A stretch of 64,000 nucleotides of DNA, from the NCBI RefSeq assembly GCF_001570585.1, contig NZ_BBXF01000002.1:1763765-1827764 (forward strand), read 5' to 3'. This DNA is from Herbidospora daliensis. Lineage in GTDB: Bacteria > Actinomycetota > Actinomycetes > Streptosporangiales > Streptosporangiaceae. Each line of letters starts with the position of its first letter. The first letter of the stretch is position 1. The notes beneath the pieces are model-generated. The model was not told the DNA's origin. It did not search any database and saw only the letters and a list, made by a program, of their open reading frames with translations. Below are positions 16,315 through 25,637 of this stretch, piece after piece. The translations under genes and the position numbers were made by a program.

Positions 16315-17945
16315 AGGGCCAGCACCTCGCGCAGGTCGGCCTTGAGCGCCTCGATCTGGCCGGCGGCGGCCGCCCGGGTCCCGGCGATGTCGTCCACCGG
16401 GAGCACCAGCTCCAGGTAGCACTTCAGCTTCGGTTCGGTGCCGCTCGGCCGCACCACCACCCGGCCGCCGCCCGACAGCCGGTAGCGCAGGCCGTCGGTC
16501 GGGGGCAGGTCGGGGGAGCCCGCCGCCAGGTCGTCGACCGCCTCGACGGTCCGGCCGCCCAGGCGGGCCGGCGGCTTCGACCGCAGCCGCGCCATCGCGT
16601 CGGTGATCTGGGCCAGGTCGTCGACGCGGAAGGAGAGCTGGCTGGTGGCGTGCAGCCCGTAGCGGACCGCCTGGTCGTCGAGCAGGTCGATCAGGGTCAG
16701 GCCGCGCTGCTTGGCCTCGGCCGCGATGGCCGCCACGGTCAGCGCCGCCCCGATGCCGTCTTTGTCGTGGACGGGCAGGCCCTCGTCGGAGCCGACGCTG
16801 TAGCCCAGCGCCTCCTCGTAGCCGAAGACCAGCCCGCCGCCCGCCTTCATGATCCACTTGAAGCCGGTGAGGGTCTCGCGGTGGCGTACCCCATGGGCCT
16901 CGGCGATCCTCCCCAGGAGAGACGACGAGACGATCGTGGTGGCGACCAGGCGGTCGGGGGCGCTCGTCGAGCGCAGCACGTGCTCCGCCAGCAGGCCGCC
17001 GACCTCGTCGCCGGTCAGCATCCGGAACACGCCGTCGGCCTGGCGCGCGCCCACGGCGCAGCGGTCGGCGTCGGGGTCGTTGGCGATCACCAGGTCGGCG
17101 TTGACGGCCGAGGCCGAGGCCAGTTCGAGGGCCATGTCCATGGCCCCCGGCTCCTCCGGGTTCGGGAACGCCACCGTCGGGAAGTCGGGATCGGGCCGGA
17201 ACTGGGCCCCCACGATCATCGGCGAGGCGAACCCCGCCTGCAGGAACGCCTGCCCCAGCGTGTTCGCTCCGACACCGTGCAGGGGGGTGTACGCCACCCG
17301 CAGGTCCCGCGCCGAACCCAGCGGCAGCGCGGTCACCGCCTCCATGTAGGGCGCCAGGATCTCGGGGTGGGCCAGGGTCGCCCACTCCTCGCCGAGGGGG
17401 AGCTCGTCGACCCGCCCGACCGCGTCGATCGCCGCCGAGATCTCCGCGTCGACCGGCGGGACGATCTGCGCGCCGTCGCCCCAGTAGACCTTGTAGCCGT
17501 TGTCGCGCGGCGGGTTGTGCGAGGCCGTCACCATGACCCCGGCGTCGGCCTTCAAGTGGCGGACCGCGAAGGCCAGCACCGGGGTGGGGAACAGGCCGCC
17601 CATCAGGCTCACGGTGAGGCCCGCGCCGGTCAGGACGGCGGCGGTGTCGCGCGCGAACACGTCGGAGTTGTGCCGCGCGTCGTACCCGACGACCACGTGA
17701 CGCCCCGGGCCCAGCACCGCGGCCAATCCGGCCGCCGCGCGCATCACGGTCACCCGGTTCATCCGGTTGGGGCCCGCGCCCAGTTCGCCGCGTAGACCGG
17801 CCGTGCCGAACTCCAGCTTGGCGCCGAACCGGTCGGCCAGGCCGTCGTGGTCGCCCGATTCGAGCAGCGACTCCAGTTCCGCCCGGGTCGCCGGGTCGGG
17901 GTCCTGGCCGAGCCACTCCCGCGCGCGTGTCGTCAGATCGTTCAT
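16311..17945 (-). CDS. pmmB: Phospho-sugar mutase (phosphomannomutase/phosphopentomutase type)
   Basis: 544 residues. Alpha-D-phosphohexomutase fold: EFGTAGLRGELG at the start, the phosphoserine loop TASHNPPRDNGYK (about residues 140-152), the metal loop NDPDADRCAV, the sugar loop GYEEALGYSV and the phosphate loop RPSGTEPKLK near the end. Enzymes of this long subfamily (PmmB, yeast PGM2-like) interconvert sugar 1- and 6-phosphates or ribose 1- and 5-phosphates. Next to purine nucleoside phosphorylase, the ribose-1-phosphate to ribose-5-phosphate reaction is the likely salvage role. Confidence 0.92.
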   Translation of the reverse strand: MNDLTTRAREWLGQDPDPATRAELESLLESGDHDGLADRFGAKLEFGTAGLRGELGAGPNRMNRVTVMRAAAGLAAVLGPGRHVVVGYDARHNSDVFARDTAAVLTGAGLTVSLMGGLFPTPVLAFAVRHLKADAGVMVTASHNPPRDNGYKVYWGDGAQIVPPVDAEISAAIDAVGRVDELPLGEEWATLAHPEILAPYMEAVTALPLGSARDLRVAYTPLHGVGANTLGQAFLQAGFASPMIVGAQFRPDPDFPTVAFPNPEEPGAMDMALELASASAVNADLVIANDPDADRCAVGARQADGVFRMLTGDEVGGLLAEHVLRSTSAPDRLVATTIVSSSLLGRIAEAHGVRHRETLTGFKWIMKAGGGLVFGYEEALGYSVGSDEGLPVHDKDGIGAALTVAAIAAEAKQRGLTLIDLLDDQAVRYGLHATSQLSFRVDDLAQITDAMARLRSKPPARLGGRTVEAVDDLAAGSPDLPPTDGLRYRLSGGGRVVVRPSGTEPKLKCYLELVLPVDDIAGTRAAAAGQIEALKADLREVLAL

Positions 17946-17960
17946 CGCCGTCCCCGTGAC

Positions 17961-18761
17961 TCAGAGCTTGCCGACGACCTGGCTCAGCAGGCCGCCCATC
18001 CGCTGCGCGGTGGCCCGGCCGACCTCGAGGACCTCCTCGTGGTTCAGCGGCTCCCCGACCAGCCCGGCGCCCGGGTTGGTGACCAGCGACAGCGCCAGCA
18101 CCTCGGCGCCGCACTGCCGGGCCGCGATGGCCTCCAGCACAGTCGACATGCCGATCAGATCCCCACCAAGGGTGCGGAGCATGCGGATCTCGGCCGGAGT
18201 CTCATAAGTCGGACCGCGGAAGGCGACGTACACCCCCTCGGCGAGCGACGGGTCGGCCTCCCGCGCGAGCGCGCGCAGCCGCTTGGAGTAGACCTCGGTG
18301 AGGTCGAGGAAGGTCGCGCCGGTCAGGGGGTTGGCGCCGGTCATGTTGATGTGGTCGCTGATCAGGACCGGGTCGCCCACGTTCTGGGTCTCCGGACGCA
18401 GCCCGCCGGCCGCGTTGGTCAGCACCACGACCCGCGCCCCGGCCGCGCAGGCGGTTCGCACGCCGTGGACGACCGGCTCGACGCCCAGCCCTTCATAGAG
18501 GTGAGTGCGGCCGAGGAAGATCAGGACGTGCTGCCCGTTGGGGGCCTTGACGGCCCGGATACGTCCCGCGTGGCCCTCGACGGCCGGGGGAGCGAAGCCG
18601 GGCAGGTCGGTCGAGGGGAACTCGGCGAGGGGCGCACCGATGGCGTCGGCCGCCGGCACCCAGCCGGAGCCCATGACGAGAGCCACGTCGAACGCGTCGA
18701 CTCCCGTTTTCGCACGCAGCGCGGACGCCGCGTCGGCGGCCAGGGAAAATGCGTTACTCAC
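17961..18761 (-). CDS. punA: Purine-nucleoside phosphorylase (trimeric type)
   Basis: 266 residues. Phosphorolysis of inosine and guanosine to base plus ribose-1-phosphate. Signatures of the trimeric family are present: VMGSGWVPAADA, GHAGR, FLGRTHLYEGLG, TNAAGGL, GPTYETPAEIRMLR and GADLIGMST-like GGDLIGMSTVLEA, then SLVTNPGAG. The gene sits 15 bp upstream of the phosphomutase that would use the ribose phosphate product. Start is GTG at 18761. The orthologue is called deoD in M. tuberculosis. Confidence 0.95.
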   Translation of the reverse strand: MSNAFSLAADAASALRAKTGVDAFDVALVMGSGWVPAADAIGAPLAEFPSTDLPGFAPPAVEGHAGRIRAVKAPNGQHVLIFLGRTHLYEGLGVEPVVHGVRTACAAGARVVVLTNAAGGLRPETQNVGDPVLISDHINMTGANPLTGATFLDLTEVYSKRLRALAREADPSLAEGVYVAFRGPTYETPAEIRMLRTLGGDLIGMSTVLEAIAARQCGAEVLALSLVTNPGAGLVGEPLNHEEVLEVGRATAQRMGGLLSQVVGKL

Positions 18762-18778
18762 GCTCCTGAGCGTACAAG

Positions 18779-19231
18779 TCAGTCACCGAGGGACTTACAG
18801 GGACGGGCACGCAGTTCGTGGACGTAGTCGTCGGGTGCCCCCGCCTTCTCGGCGGCGTCGGCGATGATGCCGAGATAACGCGCCGCGGGAAGCCCGCCCT
18901 CGTAGGAGTCGACCACGTAGAACCAGGCCAGCACGTCGCCGTCGAGGGTGGCCACCCGCAGCCGGATCTTCGTGTAGAGCCCGAGGTCGAGGCCGGTCCA
19001 GCGGTCGAGCGACGGCTCGTCCCACTCGGGCACGTCGTAGAGGACGACGAACACCTGCGAGCCCGCATCTTCGACCACGGTGGCGAGCGGGCCCTCCCAG
19101 CCGACGTCCTCCCCGCCGAAGGTCAGCCGCCAGCCGGTCAGCCAGCCTGTTCCCCTCATCGGCGAGTGGGGCGCCCGCTCGGCCATCTGCTTCGGGTCCA
19201 TGTTGCTGCCATAGGCGGCGTATACAGGCAC
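18779..19231 (-). CDS. Gamma-glutamylcyclotransferase-like protein
   Basis: 150 residues from GTG at 19231. The start gives (M)PVYAAYGSNMDPKQM, the glycine-rich YGSNL/M loop of the GGCT fold, followed by GWRLTFGG, VVLYDVP and the helix with YLGIIADAAEKAG. Family members cyclise gamma-glutamyl amino acids or related amides; this sequence resembles the small actinobacterial group whose substrate is unproven. An upstream start at 19282 adds 17 poorly matched residues. A TACTCT box ends six bases before the GTG, consistent with a leaderless message. Confidence 0.75.
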   Translation of the reverse strand: MPVYAAYGSNMDPKQMAERAPHSPMRGTGWLTGWRLTFGGEDVGWEGPLATVVEDAGSQVFVVLYDVPEWDEPSLDRWTGLDLGLYTKIRLRVATLDGDVLAWFYVVDSYEGGLPAARYLGIIADAAEKAGAPDDYVHELRARPCKSLGD

Positions 19232-19327
19232 CGCATCAGAGTAAACCAAGATCGCCCGCAGGACCGGCCGTGGCGGTTCCACGTAGTCGTGCCGTTACAC
19301 CTCTTCGGGTGCGGGAGAATGGGACAT

Positions 19328-20719
19328 GTGACAAGGATCGTGATCATCGGCGGCGGCCCCGGCGGATACGAGGCGGCCCTGGTCGCCGCCCAACTCGGGG
19401 CCCGGGTCACCGTGGTCGAGGAAGAGGGGCCCGGCGGCGCGTGCGTGCTGACCGACTGCGTCCCGTCCAAGACCATGATCGCGACCTCGGTCCGCAAGCA
19501 GGCCCTCGTCGACGGCACCTCGCTCGGCGTGCACTTCACCGGCGGCCCCGACGGCGACGTCGGCGGCGCGGTGGCCGACATGCCGATCGTGAACCGCCGG
19601 GTGAAAGAGCTGGCCCGTGCCCAGTCGGCCGACATCGCGGCCCGCCTGGCCGCCGAGAACGTCGAGGTCGTCCGGGGCCGCGGCCGCCTGCTCGAACCCG
19701 GCACCGTCCGCGCCGGCGACCGCACCATCCGCGCCGACGTGGTCATCGTCGCCACCGGAGCCACCCCGAGGGTCCTCCCCGGAGCCGAGCCCGACGGCGA
19801 GCGCATCCTCACCTGGCGCCAGATGTACGACATCGACGAGCTGCCCGAGAAGCTGATCGTCGTCGGTTCGGGCGTCACCGGCGCCGAGTTCGCCGGGGCC
19901 TACATGTCCCTGGGTTCCGAGGTGACCCTGGTCTCCTCGCGCGACCGCATGATGCCCAACGAAGACGCCGACGCGGCCGAGGTCCTCGAAGAGGTCTACC
20001 GGCGGCGCGGCATGAACGTCATGGGCCGCTCGCGCGCCTCCTCGGTCAAGCGCACCGCCGACGGCGTCGTGGTGACCCTCGAAGACGGCCGCACCGCCGA
20101 GGGCACCCACTGCCTGATGACGGTCGGCATGGTGCCCAACACCTCGGGCATCGGCCTGGAGGAGAACGGCGTCCGCCTCGACCGCAACGGCTTCATCGAG
20201 GTCGACAAGGTCTCCCGCACCTCAGCGCCCGGCGTCTACGCGGCCGGCGACTGCACCGGCGTGCTGATGCTGGCCTCGGTGGCCGCCATGCAGGGCCGCA
20301 TCGCGGTCTGGCACGCGCTGGGCGAGGCCGTCCAGCCGATCCGGCTCGCGACCGTGGCCTCCAACATCTTCACCGACCCGGAGATCGCGGCGGTCGGGGT
20401 GACCCAGAAGCAGGTCGAGAACAAGGAAGTCGACGCGAAGGTCGTGAAGCTGCCGCTGGCGACCAACGCACGGGCGAAGATGCAGGGCTTCCACGACGGC
20501 TTCATCAAGATGTTCTGCCGGCCCAACACGGGGATCATCCTGGGGGCGGTGGTCGTGGCACCCCGCGCCTCGGAACTGATCCTGGCGCTGTCGGTGGCGG
20601 TCCAGCACCGGCTGACGGTCGACCAGCTGGCTCATACTTTCGCGGTGTACCCGTCACTGTCGGGCTCGATCACCGAGGCCGCCCGCCGGCTGATGTCCCC
20701 GCTGACGGCAGGCATCTAG
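19328..20719 (+). CDS. lpdA: LpdA-type NAD(P)H-quinone dehydrogenase (flavoprotein disulfide reductase)
   Basis: 463 residues from GTG at 19328, nine bases after GGGAGA; the ATG at 19319 is too close to that site. FAD fold IIGGGPGGYEAALVAAQLG, NAD fold VVGSGVTGAEFAGAY, and YAAGDCTG. Very close to M. tuberculosis Rv3303c, which reduces quinones, not lipoamide. As there, the usual C-terminal HPT-x-SE catalytic pair is replaced by YPSLSGSITEAARRLM. Unlike Rv3303c as I recall it, both cysteines C39 and C44 (ACVLTDC) are present, so a redox disulfide may remain. Confidence 0.9.
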   Translation: MTRIVIIGGGPGGYEAALVAAQLGARVTVVEEEGPGGACVLTDCVPSKTMIATSVRKQALVDGTSLGVHFTGGPDGDVGGAVADMPIVNRRVKELARAQSADIAARLAAENVEVVRGRGRLLEPGTVRAGDRTIRADVVIVATGATPRVLPGAEPDGERILTWRQMYDIDELPEKLIVVGSGVTGAEFAGAYMSLGSEVTLVSSRDRMMPNEDADAAEVLEEVYRRRGMNVMGRSRASSVKRTADGVVVTLEDGRTAEGTHCLMTVGMVPNTSGIGLEENGVRLDRNGFIEVDKVSRTSAPGVYAAGDCTGVLMLASVAAMQGRIAVWHALGEAVQPIRLATVASNIFTDPEIAAVGVTQKQVENKEVDAKVVKLPLATNARAKMQGFHDGFIKMFCRPNTGIILGAVVVAPRASELILALSVAVQHRLTVDQLAHTFAVYPSLSGSITEAARRLMSPLTAGI

Positions 20720-20741
20720 CCCCTGCGGGGGTTTCTGTTAG

Positions 20742-20861
20742 CGGGTGGCGCCACCCGAAATTTCGGTATATCGACACCATCGCCTTGACGGGTAAACGGT
20801 CGGCGGCGCGGGCGGAAGGTCGAGCTCCGGGTCGGGCGGCCCTCGCCGCCCGAAATTTCGG
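20742..20861. repeat. Two hairpins each joined to the palindrome CCGAAATTTCGG
   Basis: Copy 1: CGGGTGGCGCCACCCG (20742-20757) runs into CCGAAATTTCGG (20755-20766) and TATATC. Copy 2: CGGGCGGC-CCTC-GCCGCCCG (20833-20852) runs into CCGAAATTTCGG (20850-20861) and CATATC. The region lies between the convergent lpdA and pentapeptide genes, so it may act as terminator, but the shared 12-bp palindrome plus ATATC suggests a repeated element or protein site. A related sequence (AATTTCGGTATAT on the minus strand) occurs at about 30731-30743. Confidence 0.5.
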
Positions 20862-20880
20862 CATATCCGCCTTGGATGGT

Positions 20881-22074
20881 TCAGCGGGGGAGGACTGAGC
20901 GGACTCGGTGCAGGGCCTGCCGTCCGTGGTGGACCGCTGCTGCGGCCGCGTGCAACTCTTCCGGGGTCTGCGCTAGGTACAGGGCCTGCTTGGCCGCCTC
21001 GTAGGCGTCCAGGGCGGCTCGCCAGTCGTGGCTGGGGCCGCTCACCGCCTTGACCTTCATGTCGAAGTCGAGGGTGTCGATCTCCTCGCCGAAGCGGGTC
21101 ACGTCCTCTTCGGCCACGCGGCGGGCCATGGCGAAGGTCGCGTCGTGGCGGCGGGTGCGCTGGTGGCTGACTCCCCAGACGATCAGGGTCAGGCTCAGGC
21201 CCAGGCCGCCCGCCAGGGCGATCAGCAGGGCGGGGGACATGCCCAGCACGCGCGACGGGCCCTGACGGCTGGTCGGCGCGGAGGTGGGGCCGGAGTCGGA
21301 GGCGGGTTCCTCCGCCGGGGGCGTGAACGACACGCCCGTCGGCAGGTCGGCGGGGGTGCCCTGGGCGCCCGCCAGGTTGAGGTCGTCGGCCTGGACGAAG
21401 CTGGTCTTCTCGACGACCGCGCCGGTGAAGTCGGCGCCCTGGAGTTCCGCCTGGGTGAACTGGGCCTCGGTGAGGTCGGTCTGCTTGAAGACCGCGTGCT
21501 GGAGCTGGCCCTGGCCGAACTCCGCCTCCTTCATCTTCGCCTTGGAGAAGTCCGCCGTGCGGGCCTTGACCTGGCCGAGCTCGGCCTCGTTGAGGTCGGC
21601 GCCGACGAGCTTGGCGTTGGTCAGCGTGACCTGGGTCAGGTTGGCCCTGGTCATGACCGCGTCGGTCAGGTCGGCGTGGGGGAACTCGGCCTGGCCGGCC
21701 TCGACGTCGATCAGGGTGGCGCCGCGCAGGTCGGCCTGCTTGGCCCGGAGCTGGCCCAGGTCGGCGGAGGTCAGGTCGGCGCCGCGCAGGTCGGCGTATT
21801 CGAGGTGGGCCTGGGTGAAGTCGGCCTCCTTCATGGAGGCGTTGCGGAGGATCGCGCCCGTCAGGTCTTTCTGGGTGAAGTCGACCTCGTCGAGCTTCGC
21901 GCCCGTCAGGTCGGCGCAGCGCAGGTCGCTCGGGAGCTGGCGGCCGTTGGTGAAGTCGGCGCCGCGGAGCTTGGGGCCGGAGCCCTTCTGGCAGGGCGCG
22001 GCGGTCGCGTTCGCGGCGGCGGCCGGGACGAGGACCAGGGAGAGGGCGAACGATAAGGCGACGAGGGCACGCAC
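20881..22074 (-). CDS. Secreted/membrane pentapeptide-repeat protein with conserved cytoplasmic tail
   Basis: 397 residues from GTG at 22074, nine bases after AGGAGG. A signal peptide (VRALVALSFALSLVLVPAAAANA) is followed by about 230 residues of pentapeptide repeats (ADLRGADLTSADLGQLRAKQ style, A-D/N-L-x-x pattern), a Pro/Ser linker, one membrane helix (ALLIALAGGLGLSLTLIVWGV) and an inside tail with EEDVTRFGEEIDTLDFDMKV..HDWRAALDAYEAAKQAL. The repeats should form a right-handed beta-helix outside the cell. The tail is shared with the next gene upstream, so the two probably work together. Function unknown. Confidence 0.75.
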   Translation of the reverse strand: MRALVALSFALSLVLVPAAAANATAAPCQKGSGPKLRGADFTNGRQLPSDLRCADLTGAKLDEVDFTQKDLTGAILRNASMKEADFTQAHLEYADLRGADLTSADLGQLRAKQADLRGATLIDVEAGQAEFPHADLTDAVMTRANLTQVTLTNAKLVGADLNEAELGQVKARTADFSKAKMKEAEFGQGQLQHAVFKQTDLTEAQFTQAELQGADFTGAVVEKTSFVQADDLNLAGAQGTPADLPTGVSFTPPAEEPASDSGPTSAPTSRQGPSRVLGMSPALLIALAGGLGLSLTLIVWGVSHQRTRRHDATFAMARRVAEEDVTRFGEEIDTLDFDMKVKAVSGPSHDWRAALDAYEAAKQALYLAQTPEELHAAAAAVHHGRQALHRVRSVLPR

Positions 22075-22155
22075 GGGAAACAGCCTCCTGAGGGGATGTC
22101 CCGAGTTTCTCACGCGCCCTTTCGCCCCGCTTGCAGTCACCTTGAACACATGAAA

Positions 22156-22185
22156 GGGCCCCGCGGACCAACGTCCGCGGGGCCC
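22156..22185 (-). terminator. Intrinsic terminator-like hairpin
   Basis: A perfect 13-bp stem, GGGCCCCGCGGAC with GTCCGCGGGGCCC around loop CAAC. It lies just past the stop of the glycine-rich membrane-protein gene (22196) and is followed on the minus strand by TTTCAT. It separates that gene from the pentapeptide gene. Confidence 0.75.
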
Positions 22186-22195
22186 TGATCGGGGT

Positions 22196-23566
22196 CTACC
22201 AGTCGCCGCCGCCGAAGTCGCCGCCGCCGAAATCGGAGCCGCCCCAGTCGCCGCCGCCACCGAAGTCGCCACCGCCGCCGAAGTCGCCTCCGCCGTCGGC
22301 CGCCACGCCGTCGGCGTAGCCCGCGTCGTAGCCGTATCCGCCGTAGCCGAAGCCGCCGAAGGCGCTGCCGAGCATCGTGCCGACCAGCATGCCGGTCAGC
22401 AGGCCGTCGAAGCCGCCGTAGTAGCCGTTGGCGTAGGGCTGGTAGGCCGGGCCGGCCGCCCAGTAGGGCGCCCGCTGGCCGTTGGGCAGGACCACTTCGC
22501 GCATCTGCGGGTCGAAGCCGCGCTCGATCGCGTTGGCGTCCATGGCGCAGGCCGGGACGTCGCGGAGCGCGCCGCCGGGCGGGGCCCAGCGGACGTTGCG
22601 GACCGACGGGCCGTGCTGCGGGTTGAAGAAGCACGGGGGCAGCCGCTCGGGCAGCGGCAGCTGGTTGACCTTGGCCTTCACCACGGCCAGGGCGTAGCGG
22701 CCGTCTTCGAGCGTGGCGGTGACGTCGCGCAGTTCGTCGGCCCGCCTGACCTGGGTGAGCTGGACCTTCGCCTTCTCGTAGGAGTCGAGGGCGTGCTGCC
22801 AGTCGTGGTCGGTGCCGGCCGCCGGGAGCATCTTGGCGTCGAGGTCGAGCGAGGTGATCTCCTCGCCGAACTTGGTGACGTCCTCTTCGACCGTCTGCTT
22901 GACGGCCTTGAGCTCGGCCGCCTCCTTCTCCTCGCGCCGGCGCTTGTTCCGGCGGGAGATCAGCCAGATGCCGCCGCCGCCGACCACGGCGATGACGCCG
23001 AGGCCGATCCAGACGCCCGCGTTGCCGCTGATCGTGTCACCGGGGCCCTGGGCTCCCCGGGGGTTGCCCGTGAGCTGCATGTCGACCCGGTTCGTGAACT
23101 CCTGCATCACGGCGACCGGGTCGCCGACGTGGGCGGAGGCCGCCGCGTTGGCGATCTTGCCGGCCGCCGGCTGGGGGAACGCGGTGCTGCCGGCGAACAG
23201 GCTGGTGCCGTCGATGACGGCCACGGTCGCCGCCGAACGGCCCTCCTTGTCGAGCTGCGTGAGCAGGCCCGGGACGAACTGGGCGACGTTGGCGCGGGTC
23301 ACGGTGCCCTCGGGCAGCGCGACGGTGTAGATCGGGAACTTGGAGTCCTTGAGCGCCGCGGTGATCTCCGACTGCTGGGCGCTCGTCAGGGGGGATCCGC
23401 TCACCGTGAACAGCGGGCTCGTCTTCCACGCACCGACCACGGTCGCCGCGTCAGGAGGCGCGGCGGCGGCGCCCGCCGGGGGACTCACCAGGAAAAGGGC
23501 GGACAAGCCGACGAACAGGGCCGCGACAGCGGCCCCAAGGCGGCCTAGTGGGTGGGATTTTGTCAC
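22196..23566 (-). CDS. Membrane protein with exported N-terminal domain, shared cytoplasmic module and Gly/Asp-rich tail
   Basis: 456 residues from GTG at 23566, eight bases after AGGAGG. Signal peptide (AAVAALFVGLSALFLVSPPAGA), an exported alpha/beta domain (about 35-190) with some likeness to TPM/DUF6676 folds, a membrane helix (VWIGLGVIAVVGGGGIWLI), then RRNKRRREEK. The inside part has EEDVTKFGEEITSLDLDAKM..HDWQHALDSYEKAKVQL, matching the neighbour at 20881, then two Cys (CFFNPQHGP..VPACAMD), a Gly/Tyr region and a repeated DFGGGGDW tail. Role unknown; an envelope sensor or scaffold is possible. Confidence 0.75.
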   Translation of the reverse strand: MTKSHPLGRLGAAVAALFVGLSALFLVSPPAGAAAAPPDAATVVGAWKTSPLFTVSGSPLTSAQQSEITAALKDSKFPIYTVALPEGTVTRANVAQFVPGLLTQLDKEGRSAATVAVIDGTSLFAGSTAFPQPAAGKIANAAASAHVGDPVAVMQEFTNRVDMQLTGNPRGAQGPGDTISGNAGVWIGLGVIAVVGGGGIWLISRRNKRRREEKEAAELKAVKQTVEEDVTKFGEEITSLDLDAKMLPAAGTDHDWQHALDSYEKAKVQLTQVRRADELRDVTATLEDGRYALAVVKAKVNQLPLPERLPPCFFNPQHGPSVRNVRWAPPGGALRDVPACAMDANAIERGFDPQMREVVLPNGQRAPYWAAGPAYQPYANGYYGGFDGLLTGMLVGTMLGSAFGGFGYGGYGYDAGYADGVAADGGGDFGGGGDFGGGGDWGGSDFGGGDFGGGDW

Positions 23567-23687
23567 GATTCGGCCCTCCTTCGCCCATGAGGACGAACGG
23601 CGTTGCGCGATGGTTCCGCTGCACTCCACCGTATCCGCCCGTGGACCGCGCCACGCGCGTGGATCAGGCTGCCGGACCGGGGATGCG

Positions 23688-25433
23688 CTACGCGTCCTTG
23701 ATCTCGCAGATCACCGACCCGGCGGTGACCGTCTGGCCCACCCCCGCGGCCAGCCCGGTGATCACGCCGGCCTTGTGGGCGGTGAGGGGCTGCTCCATCT
23801 TCATGGCCTCCAGGACCACGATCGTGTCGCCGGGTGAGACCGACTCGCCGTCTCCGGCGACGACCTTGACGATCGTGCCCTGCATGGGGCTGACCAGCGA
23901 GTCGCCGGACGCCGCCGCCTTCTTGGCCGCCCCGCCGGCGCGCTTGGGAGCCTTCTGTACGGATCTCGCCGTCCCCCCGCCCGAGAACCCCGACGGCAGG
24001 ACCACCTCCAGCCGCTTGCCCCCGACCTCCACGGTGATCCGCTCACGGGCGGCGGGCTCGGCGCTCTCCTGGGCCCCGTCGTAGGGCGGGACGTCGTTCA
24101 CGAACTCGGTCTCGATCCAGCGGGTGTGCACCGAGAACGGCTCGGAGACGAACGCCGGGTCGGACACGATCTTCCGGTGGAACGGGATGACCGTGGGCAT
24201 CCCGTCGACCTCGAACTCCGCGAGGGCCCGGCGGGCCCGCTCCAGCGCCTGGGTGCGCGTCGCCCCGGTCACGATCAGCTTCGCGATCAGCGAGTCGAAC
24301 GACTGGGGCACCGTCATCCCGGCCTCGTACCCCGAGTCGAGCCGGACGCCCGGCCCCGACGGGGTGCGCAGCGCGGTCAGCGTGCCGGGGGCGGGCAGGA
24401 AGCCGCGCCCGGCGTCCTCGGCGTTGACGCGGAACTCGAACGAATGACCCCGGAGGTGAGGGTCACCGTAGCCGAGGGTCTCGCCGTCGGCGATCCGGAA
24501 CATCTCCCGCACCAGGTCGATGCCGGAGACCTCCTCGGTCACCGGGTGCTCCACCTGGAGGCGGGTGTTGACCTCCAGGAAGGAGATCGTGCCGTCCTGG
24601 CCCACGAGGAACTCGCAGGTGCCGGCCCCCACGTAACCGGCTTCGCGGAGGATGGCCTTCGAGCTGTCGTACAGGATGACCATCTGCTCCTCGGTCAGGA
24701 ACGGCGCGGGGGCCTCCTCGACGAGCTTCTGGTGGCGGCGCTGGAGCGAGCAGTCGCGGGTCGACACGACGACCACGTTGCCGTGGGAGTCGGCCAGGCA
24801 CTGGGTCTCGACGTGGCGGGGGCGGTCGAGGTAACGCTCGACGAAACACTCGCCCCGGCCGAACGCGGTGACGGCCTCGCGCACCGCGGATTCGTACAGG
24901 TCGGGGATCTCCTCGGTCGTGCGGGCGACCTTGAGGCCGCGGCCGCCGCCGCCGAAGGCCGCCTTGATCGCGATCGGCAGGCCGTTCTCGGCCGCGAACG
25001 CGACGACCTCCTCGACGCCCGAGACGGGGTCGGGGGTGCCCGCCACGAGCGGGGCGCCGACCCGCTGGGCGATGTGCCGGGCCTGCACCTTGTCGCCCAG
25101 CGCCATGATCGCCGAGGGGGGCGGGCCGATCCAGGTCAGCCCGGCGTCGATGACGGCCTGGGCGAAGCCCGCGTTCTCGGCCAGGAAGCCGTAACCGGGG
25201 TGGACGGCGTCGGCGCCCGTCTCGCGGGCCACCGTGAGGAGCTTCTCGATGTCCAGGTAGGTCTCGGCCGGGCTCTGGCCGCCCAGCGCGTGGGCCTCGT
25301 CGGCGACCTTGACGTGCAGGGCGTCGAGATCCTGGTCGGCGTACACGGCGACGCTCGCCAGACCCGCGTCGGCGCACGCCCGGGCGATCCGAACGGCGAT
25401 CTCGCCCCGATTGGCGATCAGGACCTTCTGCAC
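23688..25433 (-). CDS. accA3: Acyl-CoA carboxylase alpha subunit (biotin carboxylase + BCCP)
   Basis: 581 residues. ATP-dependent carboxylation of biotin, feeding acetyl- or propionyl-CoA carboxylation with the beta subunit at 45527. Biotin carboxylase domains: [13 protein letters not shown], the ATP-binding GGGGRGLK lid, [16 protein letters not shown] and the C-terminal cap; then a Lys/Ala linker and a BCCP domain with EAMKM, biotin site Lys545. Length equals that of mycobacterial AccA3. Biotin is attached by the ligase at 54479. The gene stands alone on the minus strand. Confidence 0.95.
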   Translation of the reverse strand: MQKVLIANRGEIAVRIARACADAGLASVAVYADQDLDALHVKVADEAHALGGQSPAETYLDIEKLLTVARETGADAVHPGYGFLAENAGFAQAVIDAGLTWIGPPPSAIMALGDKVQARHIAQRVGAPLVAGTPDPVSGVEEVVAFAAENGLPIAIKAAFGGGGRGLKVARTTEEIPDLYESAVREAVTAFGRGECFVERYLDRPRHVETQCLADSHGNVVVVSTRDCSLQRRHQKLVEEAPAPFLTEEQMVILYDSSKAILREAGYVGAGTCEFLVGQDGTISFLEVNTRLQVEHPVTEEVSGIDLVREMFRIADGETLGYGDPHLRGHSFEFRVNAEDAGRGFLPAPGTLTALRTPSGPGVRLDSGYEAGMTVPQSFDSLIAKLIVTGATRTQALERARRALAEFEVDGMPTVIPFHRKIVSDPAFVSEPFSVHTRWIETEFVNDVPPYDGAQESAEPAARERITVEVGGKRLEVVLPSGFSGGGTARSVQKAPKRAGGAAKKAAASGDSLVSPMQGTIVKVVAGDGESVSPGDTIVVLEAMKMEQPLTAHKAGVITGLAAGVGQTVTAGSVICEIKDA

Positions 25434-25637
25434 CGGGAGCTCCTATCCCTCGACCTGAGACTGGAGTGTATGGATCCCCGGCCGGTGACCAACTGCCGAC
25501 CCGGGTTTGGGCCGGTTTTTCACCGTTGGCCTCCCGAAAACAGTCCCGGCTTATAGCGGCTGCGCATAACCGGTGCTCAGGACCGGTCCGGCGTCTACGG
25601 TGAGGGCGCCATATCGGTGTCCGTGAAGGGAAAAAAG

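Noticed and set aside
15586-18114. Long minus-strand frame across the PH gene, phosphomutase and phosphorylase
   Set aside because: It crosses three recognised genes in another frame and reads as Arg/Gly/Pro repeats.
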